Below are positions 1 to 8,727 of a stretch of 34,551 nt of DNA, one piece after another. How positions within the stretch are numbered: the stretch's first letter is position 1; each line of letters starts with the position of its first letter. The translations under genes and the position numbers were made by a program. Source of the stretch: Bog-564 sp035509915 (lineage in GTDB: Bacteria; Actinomycetota; Acidimicrobiia; Acidimicrobiales; UBA8190); assembly GCA_035509915.1 (NCBI GenBank), contig DATKIB010000090.1, positions 1-34,551 on the forward strand, in the 5' to 3' direction. The notes under the pieces were generated by a model. That model worked only from the letters and a program-made list of their open reading frames with translations. It ran no database searches and was not told the origin of the DNA.

Positions 1-127
1 GACCATCACCCGCAGGCGCGTCGCAGGTGCCGGCCGCCCGGAGGCTTCGGGCGAAGTGCTCGGAGAGGAGACGACCGGCTTCGTCCCCGAGAGGCCCGAC
101 GCGGTCAGGTTGGGGACGCCGCGTTGA
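1..127 (+). CDS. nuoB: Probable 3' end of nuoB (complex I subunit B), 5' truncated by the window
   Basis: Reading from base 2, an open frame runs about 41 codons to a TGA at 125-127, just overlapping the TTG start of nuoC as TTGA. The visible residues are a polar, low-complexity C-terminal tail with no diagnostic motif: the cysteine motifs of NuoB would lie upstream of the window. The call rests on the universal nuoA-B-C order and on the same 4-base overlap style used throughout this operon. A shifted frame over the same bases gives arginine-rich sequence and is a shadow. Confidence 0.5.
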   Translation, partial: TITRRRVAGAGRPEASGEVLGEETTGFVPERPDAVRLGTPR

Positions 128-633
128 GCTCTACGAGCGACGCCGGCCCGCCCGGGGAGCTGCCCGAGGGGGTCGTGCCGGGGACCTCCGGCTCCGGGCA
201 GGAGCTGCTGTTCGCCCCGAGGGCCCTCTACCACGAGTTGGTCCGCCGGCTTCGTGAGAACGGATTCGAGTTGCTCGCAGACCTCACCGCCGTCGACTAC
301 CTCACGCATCCCGGGCGCACGCTCCCGGCGGGGATCTCGGCCGAGCGCTTCGAGGTCGTGGTCAACCTCCTCTCGCTCAGCCGCGCGCAGCGCGTGCGCG
401 TGCGCGTCCAGGTGCCGGAGTCGGAGCTGAGCATCGACACGCTGTGGGACCTCTATCCGGGGTGCGAGGCGATGGAGCGCGAGGCCTACGACATGTTCGG
501 AATCGTCTTCGAGGGCCATCCCGACCTGACGAGGATCCTCATGCCCGAGGACTGGGAGGGGTACCCGCTCCGCAAGGACTACGCGGTGGGCAGGGTCCCC
601 GTGCAGTTCAAGGAGGCGCCGGGACCGCGATGA
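124..633 (+). CDS. nuoC: NADH-quinone oxidoreductase subunit C
   Basis: Protein of 169 residues, the 30-kDa subunit of the peripheral arm of complex I, which packs against NuoD next to the quinone site. The family signature is clear at residues 118-152, with EREAYDMFGIVFEGHPDL followed by RILMPEDWEGYPLRKDY. The first ~30 residues are a Gly/Pro-rich leader. The start is a TTG at 124 that overlaps the upstream TGA as TTGA, suggesting translational coupling to nuoB. The 3' end overlaps nuoD as ATGA. Length is within the range for a stand-alone (not NuoCD-fused) NuoC. Confidence 0.95.
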   Translation: MSSTSDAGPPGELPEGVVPGTSGSGQELLFAPRALYHELVRRLRENGFELLADLTAVDYLTHPGRTLPAGISAERFEVVVNLLSLSRAQRVRVRVQVPESELSIDTLWDLYPGCEAMEREAYDMFGIVFEGHPDLTRILMPEDWEGYPLRKDYAVGRVPVQFKEAPGPR

Positions 634-2006
634 CCGACGACCTAGAGCTCGAGACCGACGAGGGAGCCCAGGAGCTGCTTCCAAGGGAGCAGACCCGGCC
701 CGAGGAACTGCGGCGCGAGGTCGGGTCGGTGCTCCGCCGCCCGGAAGGCACCGCCGCAGAGGGCATGCTCGCAGACGTGGTGCCCGGTGAGCTCGCCGAG
801 CCCGGCCCGTACGACCCCGGAGTCCTCGACCTAGAGCGCGACGAGGACACCATGATCATCAATTTCGGCCCGCAGCACCCCTCGACCCACGGGGTGCTGA
901 GACTCATGATGGAGCTCGACGGCGAGACGGTCCTGCGCTCGAAGCCCATCATCGGTTACCTCCACACCGGGATGGAGAAGACGGGGGAGGAGCTCACCTA
1001 CCAGCAGGGCGGCACCAACGTCACCCGCATGGACTACCTGGCGCCGCTCAGCAACGAGCTCGTCTTCTCGATGGCCACCGAGGCTCTCCTCGGCATCGAG
1101 GTGCCGAAGAGAGCGATCTGGGCGCGCATGCTCCTGGCCGAGCTCCAAAGGGTCTCGTCGCACGTGATGTGGCTCGCCACCAACGGCATGGACCTCGGGT
1201 CGACCACGATGATGATCTTCGGGTTCCGCGAGCGCGAGATGGTGCTGGCCTTCTTCGAGAAGACGACCGGCCTGCGGATGAACCACAACTTCATCCGTCC
1301 GGGTGGAATAGCCGCGGACCTGCCCGACGGGTGGGAGGACGACGTGGAGGTGATCTGCGACAACATCGCAGACCGTCTCGACGACTACGACGACCTGATC
1401 ACCGGCCAGCCGATCTTTCGCGAACGCACCGAGGGAGTCGGCGGCATCACAGCCGAGGAGGCGATCGCCCTGTCGGCCACGGGTCCGATCCTGCGCTCGA
1501 CCGGCATCGCCTGGGACCTGCGCAGGACGATGCCGTACCTCGCCTACGACGAGGTGGACTTCGACGTCATCATCGGGACCTACGGCGACAACTTCGACCG
1601 CTACGCGATCCGCATCAACGAGATCCGCGAGTCGATCCGAATCGTGCGCCAGGTGCTCGAGCGGATGCCGGGCGGGGACTACAGGGTGCAGGACAAGAAG
1701 GTCACCCCGCCGCCGCGCGCCCGCATAGACGAGTCCATGGAGGCCCTGATCCACCACTTCAAGCTGTTCACCGAGGGGTTCAAGGTGCCCGAGGGCGAGG
1801 TCTACACCGCTATCGAGTCCCCGCGCGGGGAGATCGGCTGCTACATCGTCTCCGACGGGTCGGCGAAGCCGTACCGGATGCACATCCGGGGTCCGTCTTT
1901 CGTGAATCTCCAGAGCCTGCCGGTGATGCTTCGCGGGGGCCTCGTGGCCGACGCGATCGCCACCACGTCGTCGGTGGACCCTGTCATGGGGGAGACCGAC
2001 AGGTGA
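630..2006 (+). CDS. nuoD: NADH-quinone oxidoreductase subunit D (49 kDa)
   Basis: Protein of 458 residues, homologous to the large subunit of NiFe hydrogenases. With NuoB it forms the quinone-binding cavity of complex I. The hallmark GPQHPSTHGVLR is at residues 80-91, and the C-terminal region ends with the conserved SLPVMLRGGLVADAIATTSS stretch. The ATG at 630 overlaps the nuoC stop as ATGA, which fixes the start by coupling. That start gives a ~72-residue acidic, poorly conserved leader before the core fold, longer than usual; an internal start (for example the ATG at 765) cannot be excluded. The gene ends in a GTGA overlap with nuoE. Confidence 0.96.
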   Translation: MTDDLELETDEGAQELLPREQTRPEELRREVGSVLRRPEGTAAEGMLADVVPGELAEPGPYDPGVLDLERDEDTMIINFGPQHPSTHGVLRLMMELDGETVLRSKPIIGYLHTGMEKTGEELTYQQGGTNVTRMDYLAPLSNELVFSMATEALLGIEVPKRAIWARMLLAELQRVSSHVMWLATNGMDLGSTTMMIFGFREREMVLAFFEKTTGLRMNHNFIRPGGIAADLPDGWEDDVEVICDNIADRLDDYDDLITGQPIFRERTEGVGGITAEEAIALSATGPILRSTGIAWDLRRTMPYLAYDEVDFDVIIGTYGDNFDRYAIRINEIRESIRIVRQVLERMPGGDYRVQDKKVTPPPRARIDESMEALIHHFKLFTEGFKVPEGEVYTAIESPRGEIGCYIVSDGSAKPYRMHIRGPSFVNLQSLPVMLRGGLVADAIATTSSVDPVMGETDR

Positions 2007-2599
2007 GCGGCCACCTTTCGCCCGAGGTCGTCGCGCGCGCTCGTGAGCTGGTGGCTCTCTACCCGCACCCTCGTTCGGCCCTCTTGCCGGTGTGCCATCT
2101 CGCCCAGGAGCAGGACGGCTGGCTGAGCCCGGAGGCCGTGGCCGAGGTCGCGCAGATCGTCGGCCTTCACCCCGCCGAGGTCATCGGTACCGCTTCCTTC
2201 TACGAGATGTTGCGCACGGAGCCGGTCGGCAAGTACGTGGTCTCGGTGTGCACCAACATCGCCTGCATGCTCCGGGGGGCCTACGAGCTGCTCGACCACG
2301 CCCAGGAGGTGCTCGGGGTCCGCCCAGGCTCGACGAGCGCCGACGCGATGTTCACCTTGGAGGACGCCGAGTGCATCGCCGACTGTGGGCGCGCCCCGTG
2401 CCTCGCGGTCAACTACCGCTTCTTCGGAGACGTCACCCACGAGGCATTCGACAAGCTGGTGGACGACCTGAGGGCCGGGCGCCTCGCAGACGAGGTGCCA
2501 CCGCACGGCACCCTCGTGCGCGTGCGGCGCGAGGGTGGCCTGCGCACGCAAGACCCGGTCGGTCCGGGAGCGACGGGATCGGCGGGAGCGCGGATCTGA
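2003..2599 (+). CDS. nuoE: NADH-quinone oxidoreductase subunit E (24 kDa, N1a cluster)
   Basis: Protein of 198 residues with a helical N-terminus and a thioredoxin-like [2Fe-2S] domain. The N1a ligands are C83 and C88 (CTNIAC) and C124 and C128 (CIADC). It pairs with NuoF in the NADH-oxidising module. Translation is predicted from a GTG at 2003 inside a GTGA overlap with the nuoD stop. The open frame extends upstream into the nuoD region but is arginine-rich shadow there. The last ~35 residues form a polar tail of no recognised function. It shares one base with nuoF (TGATG). Confidence 0.95.
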   Translation: MSGHLSPEVVARARELVALYPHPRSALLPVCHLAQEQDGWLSPEAVAEVAQIVGLHPAEVIGTASFYEMLRTEPVGKYVVSVCTNIACMLRGAYELLDHAQEVLGVRPGSTSADAMFTLEDAECIADCGRAPCLAVNYRFFGDVTHEAFDKLVDDLRAGRLADEVPPHGTLVRVRREGGLRTQDPVGPGATGSAGARI

Positions 2600-3903
2600 T
2601 GGCCGTCACCGAGGCACCAAGGATCGTCACCTCGCGCCTGGTCTACGAGGACTCGCACACCCTCGCCCGCTACCTGGCGACCGGAGGGTACGAGGGGCTC
2701 CGAAAGGCATTGGCGATGTCGCCGGAGGAGGTGGCCGCCGAGGTCGACGCCGTGAGCCTGCTCGGCCGGGGCGGAGCGGGCTTCCCGGCCGGCCGCAAAT
2801 GGTCGATGCTGCGCAAGGCGCAGACCGCCTACTTGGTGGTGAACGGCGACGAGAGCGAACCGGCCACCTTCAAGGACCACCTCCTGCTCGAGCGCGACCC
2901 CCACCAGCTCGTAGAGGGGGCCGTCATCTGCGCGTACGCGATCGGTGCGGCGCGTGTGTTCCTCTACGTGCGCGGCGAGTTCGCGCTCGGCCTCGAGCGG
3001 GTCCAGCAAGCGGTCAACGACGCCTACGCGCACGGAGCGCTCGGACGCGACATCTTCGGATCGGGGTTCTCGCTGGACTTGGTGGTCCACCCCGGTGCCG
3101 GCGCGTATATCTGCGGCGAGGAGACCGCCTTGCTCGAGAGCCTCGAGGGAAAGCGCGGCTTCCCCCGCATCAAGCCGCCGTACTTCCCTGCGTCCATCGG
3201 GCTCTACGGAGAGCCGACAGTCGTCAACAACGTCGAGACCCTCTCGAACCTCCCCTGGGTGATGGTGCACGGCTCGGAGGCGTTCAAGGCACTGGGGGAG
3301 GGGCGTTCCACCGGCACGAGGCTCTTCGCCCTCTCGGGCCACGTGCGAAACCCCGGCGTCTACGAGGTGGAGATGGTCAAGACCACCTTCCGGGACCTCG
3401 TCTACGCGCCCGTGCTGGGAGGGGGCATCCCGGGCGGCCGCGACCTGAAGGCGTTCATCCCTGGCGGGGCTTCGGCGCCCTGGTTCGGGCCCGACCAGAT
3501 CGACCTCCCACTCGGCCAGGACGAGGTGGCGGCGCAGGGCTCGATGCTCGGGTCCGGCTCGGTGGTGGTGATGGACTCCACGACCTGCGTGGTGCGCGCG
3601 GCCTGGCGCATCACGCGCTTCTTCTGGCGCGAGTCGTGCGGGCAGTGCACCCCCTGCCGGGAGGGGAGCGGATGGCTGGAGAAGATCCTCCGGCGCATAG
3701 AGGACGGGCGCGGGCGCGAGGGCGACCTCGACCTGTTGATGGACGTGTGCGACAACATCTCCCCCGGCGTCTCGTGGCCACCGCAGCAGACGACCATCTG
3801 CGTGCTCGGACCCTCGATCCCGTCGTCGATCGCCTCGGGGATCCGGATGTTCCGCGACGAGTTCCTCGTCCACATCAAGGACGGGAGGTGCCCCTTTGCC
3901 TGA
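2599..3903 (+). CDS. nuoF: NADH-quinone oxidoreductase subunit F (51 kDa, FMN, N3 cluster)
   Basis: Protein of 434 residues, the NADH- and FMN-binding electron entry subunit. The nucleotide/FMN glycine-rich loop GRGGAGFPAGRKW is at residues 56-68, and a second conserved segment, YICGEETALLESLEG, follows at 170-184. The N3 [4Fe-4S] ligands are C347, C350 and C353 (CGQCTPC) plus C401 (TTIC). The ATG at 2599 overlaps the nuoE TGA by one base. The 3' end overlaps nuoG by 8 bases. Length is normal and no key residue is missing. Confidence 0.97.
   Translation: MAVTEAPRIVTSRLVYEDSHTLARYLATGGYEGLRKALAMSPEEVAAEVDAVSLLGRGGAGFPAGRKWSMLRKAQTAYLVVNGDESEPATFKDHLLLERDPHQLVEGAVICAYAIGAARVFLYVRGEFALGLERVQQAVNDAYAHGALGRDIFGSGFSLDLVVHPGAGAYICGEETALLESLEGKRGFPRIKPPYFPASIGLYGEPTVVNNVETLSNLPWVMVHGSEAFKALGEGRSTGTRLFALSGHVRNPGVYEVEMVKTTFRDLVYAPVLGGGIPGGRDLKAFIPGGASAPWFGPDQIDLPLGQDEVAAQGSMLGSGSVVVMDSTTCVVRAAWRITRFFWRESCGQCTPCREGSGWLEKILRRIEDGRGREGDLDLLMDVCDNISPGVSWPPQQTTICVLGPSIPSSIASGIRMFRDEFLVHIKDGRCPFA
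3883..3888 (+). promoter_or_regulatory. Ribosome binding site of nuoG (GGGAGG)
   Basis: A strong Shine-Dalgarno core lies inside the last codons of nuoF, 7 bases before the TTG at 3896. It supports that TTG as the nuoG start rather than the GTG at 3911. Confidence 0.6.
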
Positions 3904-6709
3904 GGCGCCGGTGTTCGACCCCACGGTCACCTCGCACCACGGCATCGCCCCTGCACGCCAGGGGACGGTGACGCTCACGATCGACGACGTTCAGGTCACC
4001 GCCGACGCGGGGGAGTTCCTGATCGTCGCCGCTGAGAAGGCGGGGGTGTACATCCCCAGGTTCTGCTACCACCCGCGCATGAAGCCAGTCGGCATGTGCA
4101 GGATGTGCCTGGTGGAGGTGTCCGGTCCGCGTGGGGCCACGCTCCAACCCGCCTGCTACGTCGCTGTCTCGGACGGCATGGAGGTGGTGACCACCTCGCA
4201 GAAGGTGCGAAAGGCGCAGGACGGCGTGCTCGAGTTCCTGCTCGTCAACCACCCCCTCGACTGCCCCGTCTGCGACAAGGGCGGCGAGTGCCCGCTCCAG
4301 GACCAGACCTTCGCCTACGGACCCGGCGAGAGCCGCTTCGTGGAGGAGAAGCGCCACTGGTCGAAGCCGATCGCGCTCTCCGAGCTGGTCCTGCTCGACC
4401 GTGAGCGCTGCATCCAGTGCGGGCGCTGCGTGCGCTTCGCCCTCGAGATAGCCGGCGAGGCACAGATCGACTTCCTCGGGCGCGGCGACCAGGTCGAGGT
4501 GAACGTGTTCGAGGACCATGCGTTCACCTCCTACTTCAGCGGCAACACCATCCAGATCTGCCCTGTCGGCGCTTTGACCGCGACCCCGTACCGGTTCGGT
4601 GCGCGGCCATGGGACGTGGAGCAGGCCGAGTCCACGTGCACTCTCTGTGCGTTCGGGTGCCGGGCCGCCGTGCAGTCCTCGGCCAACCGTCTGACGCGTC
4701 TCATCGGCATCGACAGCGACCCGGTCAACCAGAGTTGGCTCTGCGACAAGGGGAGGTTCGGCTACGAGGCCGTCAACTCGGAGGACCGGCTCACAGAGCC
4801 GTTGGTGCGCACGCAGTCGGGCAACGGTCACAGCGAGCTCGAGCCGGCGACGTGGTCCGAGGCGCTCTCGATCGTGGCGGAGAAGCTTTTGGCGGCCCGG
4901 CAGGAGCATGGGGCGCGCAGCATCGGCGTGGTGGGGGGAGCGCGTCTATCGAACGAGGATGCTTACGCCTGGGCCAAGCTCTCGAAGTCCGTGATCGGCA
5001 CCGACTCGGTCGACGCGCAGCTCGGAGACGGGATCCCCGCGGAGGTCGTGCTCGGGCTGCCTAGGGCGACGATCGACGAGGCGTGCGTGGCGCGCTGCGT
5101 GGTCGTGTTCTCGGGCGACCTTCGCGAGGAGCTCCCGGTCCTCTTCCTGCGCCTGCGCTCGGCAGTGGTGGAGTCCGGTGCGCGCGTCGTGGAGCTCACG
5201 CCGCGGCCGACGGCGCTCACCCCGTACGCCGCGGCGACCGTCTACTACCGCCCCGGCGAGGCCGAAGCGACGGTGCGCGCGCTGGCGAGCGGCTCGGCGC
5301 GCCCTGCGTCGTCGAGCGCGACCACCGAGGCGGCCTGGAGCCGGGCGCTCGAGGTCCTCGCAGAGGCGCGATCGGACGCAGGCGCCGGCGGAGCCGGTGC
5401 CGACAGCGACGCCGGATCGGCGGGTGCCGGCGCGCCAGCCACCGCAGGCGCCGGCGTGGTGGTCGTGCTCGGGCGCCCGTCGGTCGCCGAGCGAGGTCAG
5501 CTCGTGGCCGAGGCTGCCGCTCGAATGGCCGAGGCTTGGCCCGGCGCCCGCTTCCTTCCGGCCCTGCGGCGGGGCAACGTCATGGGGGCGCTGGACATGG
5601 GCCTCGCCCCGGGCGTCCTGCCGGGCCGGGTCTCGCTCTCCGAGGGGCGCCAGTGGTTCACCGAGGCATGGGGGTCCGTCCCCGTCGAGAAGGGCGAGGA
5701 CACGACCGGCATCCTGAGCGCGCTGGCGAAGGGGACGATGACGGCGCTCGTGCTGCTCGGGGCGGACCCGCTCGGGGACTTCCCCGACTTGAAGCTGGCC
5801 GAAGAGGCGCTCGAGAGAGCCGAGTTCGTCGTGGCCGTGGACAGCTTCCTCTCGCCCTCTGCCGACCGGGCCGACGTGGTCCTGCCGGTGGCGATGGCCC
5901 ACGAGCGCGCCGGCACCACCACCAACATCGAAGGCCGCATTACCCGTCTCGGCCCAAAGCTCGTGCCCCCCGGGCAGTGCAGGCCCGACTGGATGGTCGC
6001 GGCCGAGCTGGCCGACCGCCTCGGCGGCGACCTCGAGGTGACGAGCGCCGGCGAGCTGTGGGATGAGATCGAGCGCCTCGCCCCTTCCCACGCCGGCATC
6101 ACGCACGAGGTCCTCGACGGGCCGGCGGGACGCGACGGGATCGTGGCGCCGTTGGCTACGACGCGGGTCAGCCTCACCCGCAGGTCTGCGAGCCAGGCGT
6201 TCGACCCGATGGCCACGCCCGGGATCGTGGCGGTGGAGGTCCAAGGAGCCCCGCTTCGCGCAGGGCCGGCGGGCAACGGGCGCCCGACGGCGGCTCGTGG
6301 AACGACGGCTCTCTCCACAAGCCGCCCGCCCACTCTCGGCCGGCCGCAGGCCGCCTCCGACTCGCGGGTGCCGCCGCCCGACAGCTACTCGCTGCGCCTC
6401 GTCGCCACCCGCCGGCTCTACGACGACGGAGTGATGCTCGGCGCCTGCGACGCTCTAGCGGCGCTCTCGCCGCAGGCGATCGTGCGCGTGAACAGCCACG
6501 ACCTCGACCGCATCGGGGTGAGCACCGGCGACATGGTGCGCCTTCGCTCCTCGCGCGCCGCGGTGGAGCTCGAGGTCATCTCCGACGACGGCGTCGTGCG
6601 GGGCACTGCCGTCGTCGGGTTCAACCTCGACGCCGGCGACACCGCGGGGGCGGCCGCGCTCGTCGACGCCACGGTTGCGGTCGTCGATGTCAGGCTGGAG
6701 ACGGTGTGA
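3896..6709 (+). CDS. nuoG: NADH-quinone oxidoreductase subunit G (75 kDa)
   Basis: Protein of 937 residues that carries electrons from NuoF towards NuoI. In order it has: a ferredoxin-like domain with N1b ligands C57, C68, C71 and C87; an N3-type segment with H119, C123, C126 and C132; a [4Fe-4S] site with C172, C175, C178 and C222; and a molybdopterin-oxidoreductase-like domain. The last begins with C248, C251, C255 and C283, the spacing of the optional N7 cluster. Two low-complexity stretches interrupt the fold: an Ala/Gly/Ser region at about 468-520 and a Pro/Arg/Thr linker at about 785-830 before the C-terminal molydopterin dinucleotide-binding-like domain. The TTG start follows a good ribosome binding site. 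The stop overlaps nuoH. Confidence 0.96.
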   Translation: MPEAPVFDPTVTSHHGIAPARQGTVTLTIDDVQVTADAGEFLIVAAEKAGVYIPRFCYHPRMKPVGMCRMCLVEVSGPRGATLQPACYVAVSDGMEVVTTSQKVRKAQDGVLEFLLVNHPLDCPVCDKGGECPLQDQTFAYGPGESRFVEEKRHWSKPIALSELVLLDRERCIQCGRCVRFALEIAGEAQIDFLGRGDQVEVNVFEDHAFTSYFSGNTIQICPVGALTATPYRFGARPWDVEQAESTCTLCAFGCRAAVQSSANRLTRLIGIDSDPVNQSWLCDKGRFGYEAVNSEDRLTEPLVRTQSGNGHSELEPATWSEALSIVAEKLLAARQEHGARSIGVVGGARLSNEDAYAWAKLSKSVIGTDSVDAQLGDGIPAEVVLGLPRATIDEACVARCVVVFSGDLREELPVLFLRLRSAVVESGARVVELTPRPTALTPYAAATVYYRPGEAEATVRALASGSARPASSSATTEAAWSRALEVLAEARSDAGAGGAGADSDAGSAGAGAPATAGAGVVVVLGRPSVAERGQLVAEAAARMAEAWPGARFLPALRRGNVMGALDMGLAPGVLPGRVSLSEGRQWFTEAWGSVPVEKGEDTTGILSALAKGTMTALVLLGADPLGDFPDLKLAEEALERAEFVVAVDSFLSPSADRADVVLPVAMAHERAGTTTNIEGRITRLGPKLVPPGQCRPDWMVAAELADRLGGDLEVTSAGELWDEIERLAPSHAGITHEVLDGPAGRDGIVAPLATTRVSLTRRSASQAFDPMATPGIVAVEVQGAPLRAGPAGNGRPTAARGTTALSTSRPPTLGRPQAASDSRVPPPDSYSLRLVATRRLYDDGVMLGACDALAALSPQAIVRVNSHDLDRIGVSTGDMVRLRSSRAAVELEVISDDGVVRGTAVVGFNLDAGDTAGAAALVDATVAVVDVRLETV

Positions 6710-7914
6710 TGCGGACCTTGGCGCTCGATCCCCTCTTCTCAGGCGGGGTCCACTGGGCCGAGCTGCTCGTGGTGGTCGTGAGAGTGGTGGTGGCCTTCGC
6801 GGCCTTGTCGGGCGCGGTCATCCTCATGATCTGGTTCGAGCGCAAGCTCATCTCGGACATGCAGGCTCGCATCGGGCCCAATCGCGCCGGCCCGTGGGGC
6901 CTGCTCCAGACCCTGGCGGACGGGATCAAGCTGATCTTCAAGGAGGAGCTGCTCCCCGCGCGCTCGGACCGCTTCGTCTACAAGATCGCGGCCTACCTCT
7001 CCCTCGTTCCCGCCGTCCTGGCCTTCGCCATAGTCCCGGTCGGGGGACTGGTCACCATTGCAGGTCACACGTTCGAGCTCCAGGTGGCGGACCCGCCGAT
7101 CGGGATCCTCTTCCTCCTGGCGATGTCCTCGGTGTCGGTCTATGGCGTGATGCTCGCCGGCTGGTCCTCGGGTTCGAAGTACCCGCTTCTCGGTTCGGTG
7201 CGCGCGTCTGCGCAGATGATCTCCTACGAGGCCGCGCTGGGCATGACGACCATCGTGGTGATCCTTCTCACGTCCTCCACCACCAACCTCGTCGGCTCGC
7301 TGTCCACCAGGGCGATCGTGAACAGCCAGAGCCACACCTTCTTCGTCAGCTGGAACCTGATCCGCACCGGCATCGTGCCGTTCGTGCTCTTCTTCGTAGC
7401 CATCACCGCCGAGCTCCAGCGCCCGCCGTTCGACCTCGCCGAGGCCGACAGCGAGCTCGTCGGCGGCTTCAACACCGAGTACTCGGCGTTCCGGTTCGCG
7501 ATGTTCTACATGGCGGAGTTCATGAACGTGATCACCATGTCGGCCGTGATGGTCACGCTGTTCTTCGGCGGTCCCGACGGACCCACCCCCCACGTCTACG
7601 TGCTCTCGTGGGTGGTGCCGATCCTGTGGTTCCTTGGCAAGACGTTCCTCTTCCTCTTCGTCTACGTCTGGCTGCGCGCCGCACTCCCGAGGCTGCGCTA
7701 CGACCAACTCATGAACCTCGGGTGGAAGGTGATGATCCCGATCTCCGTCGCCTGGGCGCTCGTGGTCGCCGCCGCCATCGTCGGGCGGTGGTGGTTCGTC
7801 GGCGTGATCGCAGGGCTAGTGCTCGTGGGTGCGATGTTCGCGAGATCGCTCTTCGTAGGCGCGTCGCGCGGCGAGCTGTTCGGCACACCGGCCGACTCCG
7901 GAGGGTCGAGGTGA
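6709..7914 (+). CDS. nuoH: NADH-quinone oxidoreductase subunit H
   Basis: Membrane subunit of 401 residues that forms the roof of the quinone channel and links the peripheral and membrane arms. Diagnostic sequences are WFERKLISDMQARIGPNRAG near residue 44 and the loop ELQRPPFDLAEADSELVGGF around 230, whose acidic residues are conserved in the family. About eight to nine hydrophobic helices are visible. The ATG at 6709 shares a base with the nuoG TGA; a GTG one codon earlier (6706) is an equally possible start. The C-terminus is a short polar tail. Confidence 0.96.
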   Translation: MRTLALDPLFSGGVHWAELLVVVVRVVVAFAALSGAVILMIWFERKLISDMQARIGPNRAGPWGLLQTLADGIKLIFKEELLPARSDRFVYKIAAYLSLVPAVLAFAIVPVGGLVTIAGHTFELQVADPPIGILFLLAMSSVSVYGVMLAGWSSGSKYPLLGSVRASAQMISYEAALGMTTIVVILLTSSTTNLVGSLSTRAIVNSQSHTFFVSWNLIRTGIVPFVLFFVAITAELQRPPFDLAEADSELVGGFNTEYSAFRFAMFYMAEFMNVITMSAVMVTLFFGGPDGPTPHVYVLSWVVPILWFLGKTFLFLFVYVWLRAALPRLRYDQLMNLGWKVMIPISVAWALVVAAAIVGRWWFVGVIAGLVLVGAMFARSLFVGASRGELFGTPADSGGSR

Positions 7915-7932
7915 GCCCGAGGTGAGCGCGCG

Positions 7933-8727
7933 ATGAGCCTGAGGGACGAGGTGCGCGACTACCTGAGCTTCCTGGGCGGCTTCAAGGTCACCCTCCAGCA
8001 GATGGCCCGTCCCCGGGTCACCTGGCAGTACCCGATCGAGAAGAGGCCCAAGCCCATCCGTCTCCACGGGCGCCACGTCCTCAACCGCTACGAGGACGGG
8101 ATGGAGAAGTGCATCGGATGCGAGCTCTGCGCGGGGGTCTGCCCGGCCGACTGCATCTACGTACGCGGGGCCGACAACCCGCCCGGCGACCCCGTGTCCC
8201 CGGGCGAGCGGTACGGCTTCGTCTACGAGATCAACTACCTGCGCTGCATCCACTGCGACATGTGCGTGGAGGCCTGCCCCACCCAGGCGATCACCGAATC
8301 CAAGCTCTTCGAGTTCTCCTTCACCAACCGGGCGGATGCCATCTACACCCGCAACGAGCTGCTGGTCGGCGACGACGGGCGTCCCCGCAACCTTCCGTGG
8401 GAGGACTGGCGCGAAGGCGACGATCTTCACACCTCCGCTTGGATGCGCGCCACGTCCCCCTCCGGCGACGCGGCGTACGAGGGGCGCGTTCAGTGGTCCG
8501 GGGAGCTCGGCTACGGGGTGAGAGCCCCGGAAGGTGGGCAGAGCGGGCGCCGCGACGACGAGGCCACCGGCATACGCGAGGTCCGCGACGTCTACTACAT
8601 GCACCTCGACGACATCGACAGGCCACCTGAGATGCAGGGGCTCCGCGGGGTGGTCAACCGGGCGGTCGACCACGTGGCGCTTCGCCGTCAGGCGATGGCC
8701 GCCCGGCGGCGAGGTCGCAACCAGTGA
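7933..8727 (+). CDS. nuoI: NADH-quinone oxidoreductase subunit I (two 4Fe-4S clusters)
   Basis: Protein of 264 residues with two ferredoxin-type [4Fe-4S] motifs: C60, C63, C66, C70 (CIGCELCAGVCP) and C105, C108, C111, C115 (CIHCDMCVEACP). These correspond to N6a and N6b, which hand electrons to N2 in NuoB. After the second motif come ~149 residues, so the protein is longer than the common ~160-200-residue form. The tail includes a polar stretch and a terminal basic helix ending in RRRGRNQ. It starts 18 bases after nuoH, one of only two real gaps in the nuo block; a GAGG lies about 11 bases upstream. The end overlaps nuoJ. Confidence 0.95.
   Translation: MSLRDEVRDYLSFLGGFKVTLQQMARPRVTWQYPIEKRPKPIRLHGRHVLNRYEDGMEKCIGCELCAGVCPADCIYVRGADNPPGDPVSPGERYGFVYEINYLRCIHCDMCVEACPTQAITESKLFEFSFTNRADAIYTRNELLVGDDGRPRNLPWEDWREGDDLHTSAWMRATSPSGDAAYEGRVQWSGELGYGVRAPEGGQSGRRDDEATGIREVRDVYYMHLDDIDRPPEMQGLRGVVNRAVDHVALRRQAMAARRRGRNQ

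Noticed and set aside
27..257. Open + strand frame of 76 codons across the nuoB/nuoC junction
   Set aside because: Arginine-rich composition, overlaps the nuoC signature region in another frame and lacks any motif; a shadow frame.
831..1883. Long - strand open frame opposite nuoD
   Set aside because: NuoD is certain on the + strand; the antisense frame is His/Asp/Arg-rich shadow typical of high-GC coding DNA.
2413..3978. 521-codon - strand frame opposite nuoE-nuoF
   Set aside because: No recognisable domain, biased composition and fully antisense to well-supported genes.
4946..6244. 432-codon - strand frame opposite nuoG
   Set aside because: No family features and low-complexity Arg/Gly content; shadow of nuoG.
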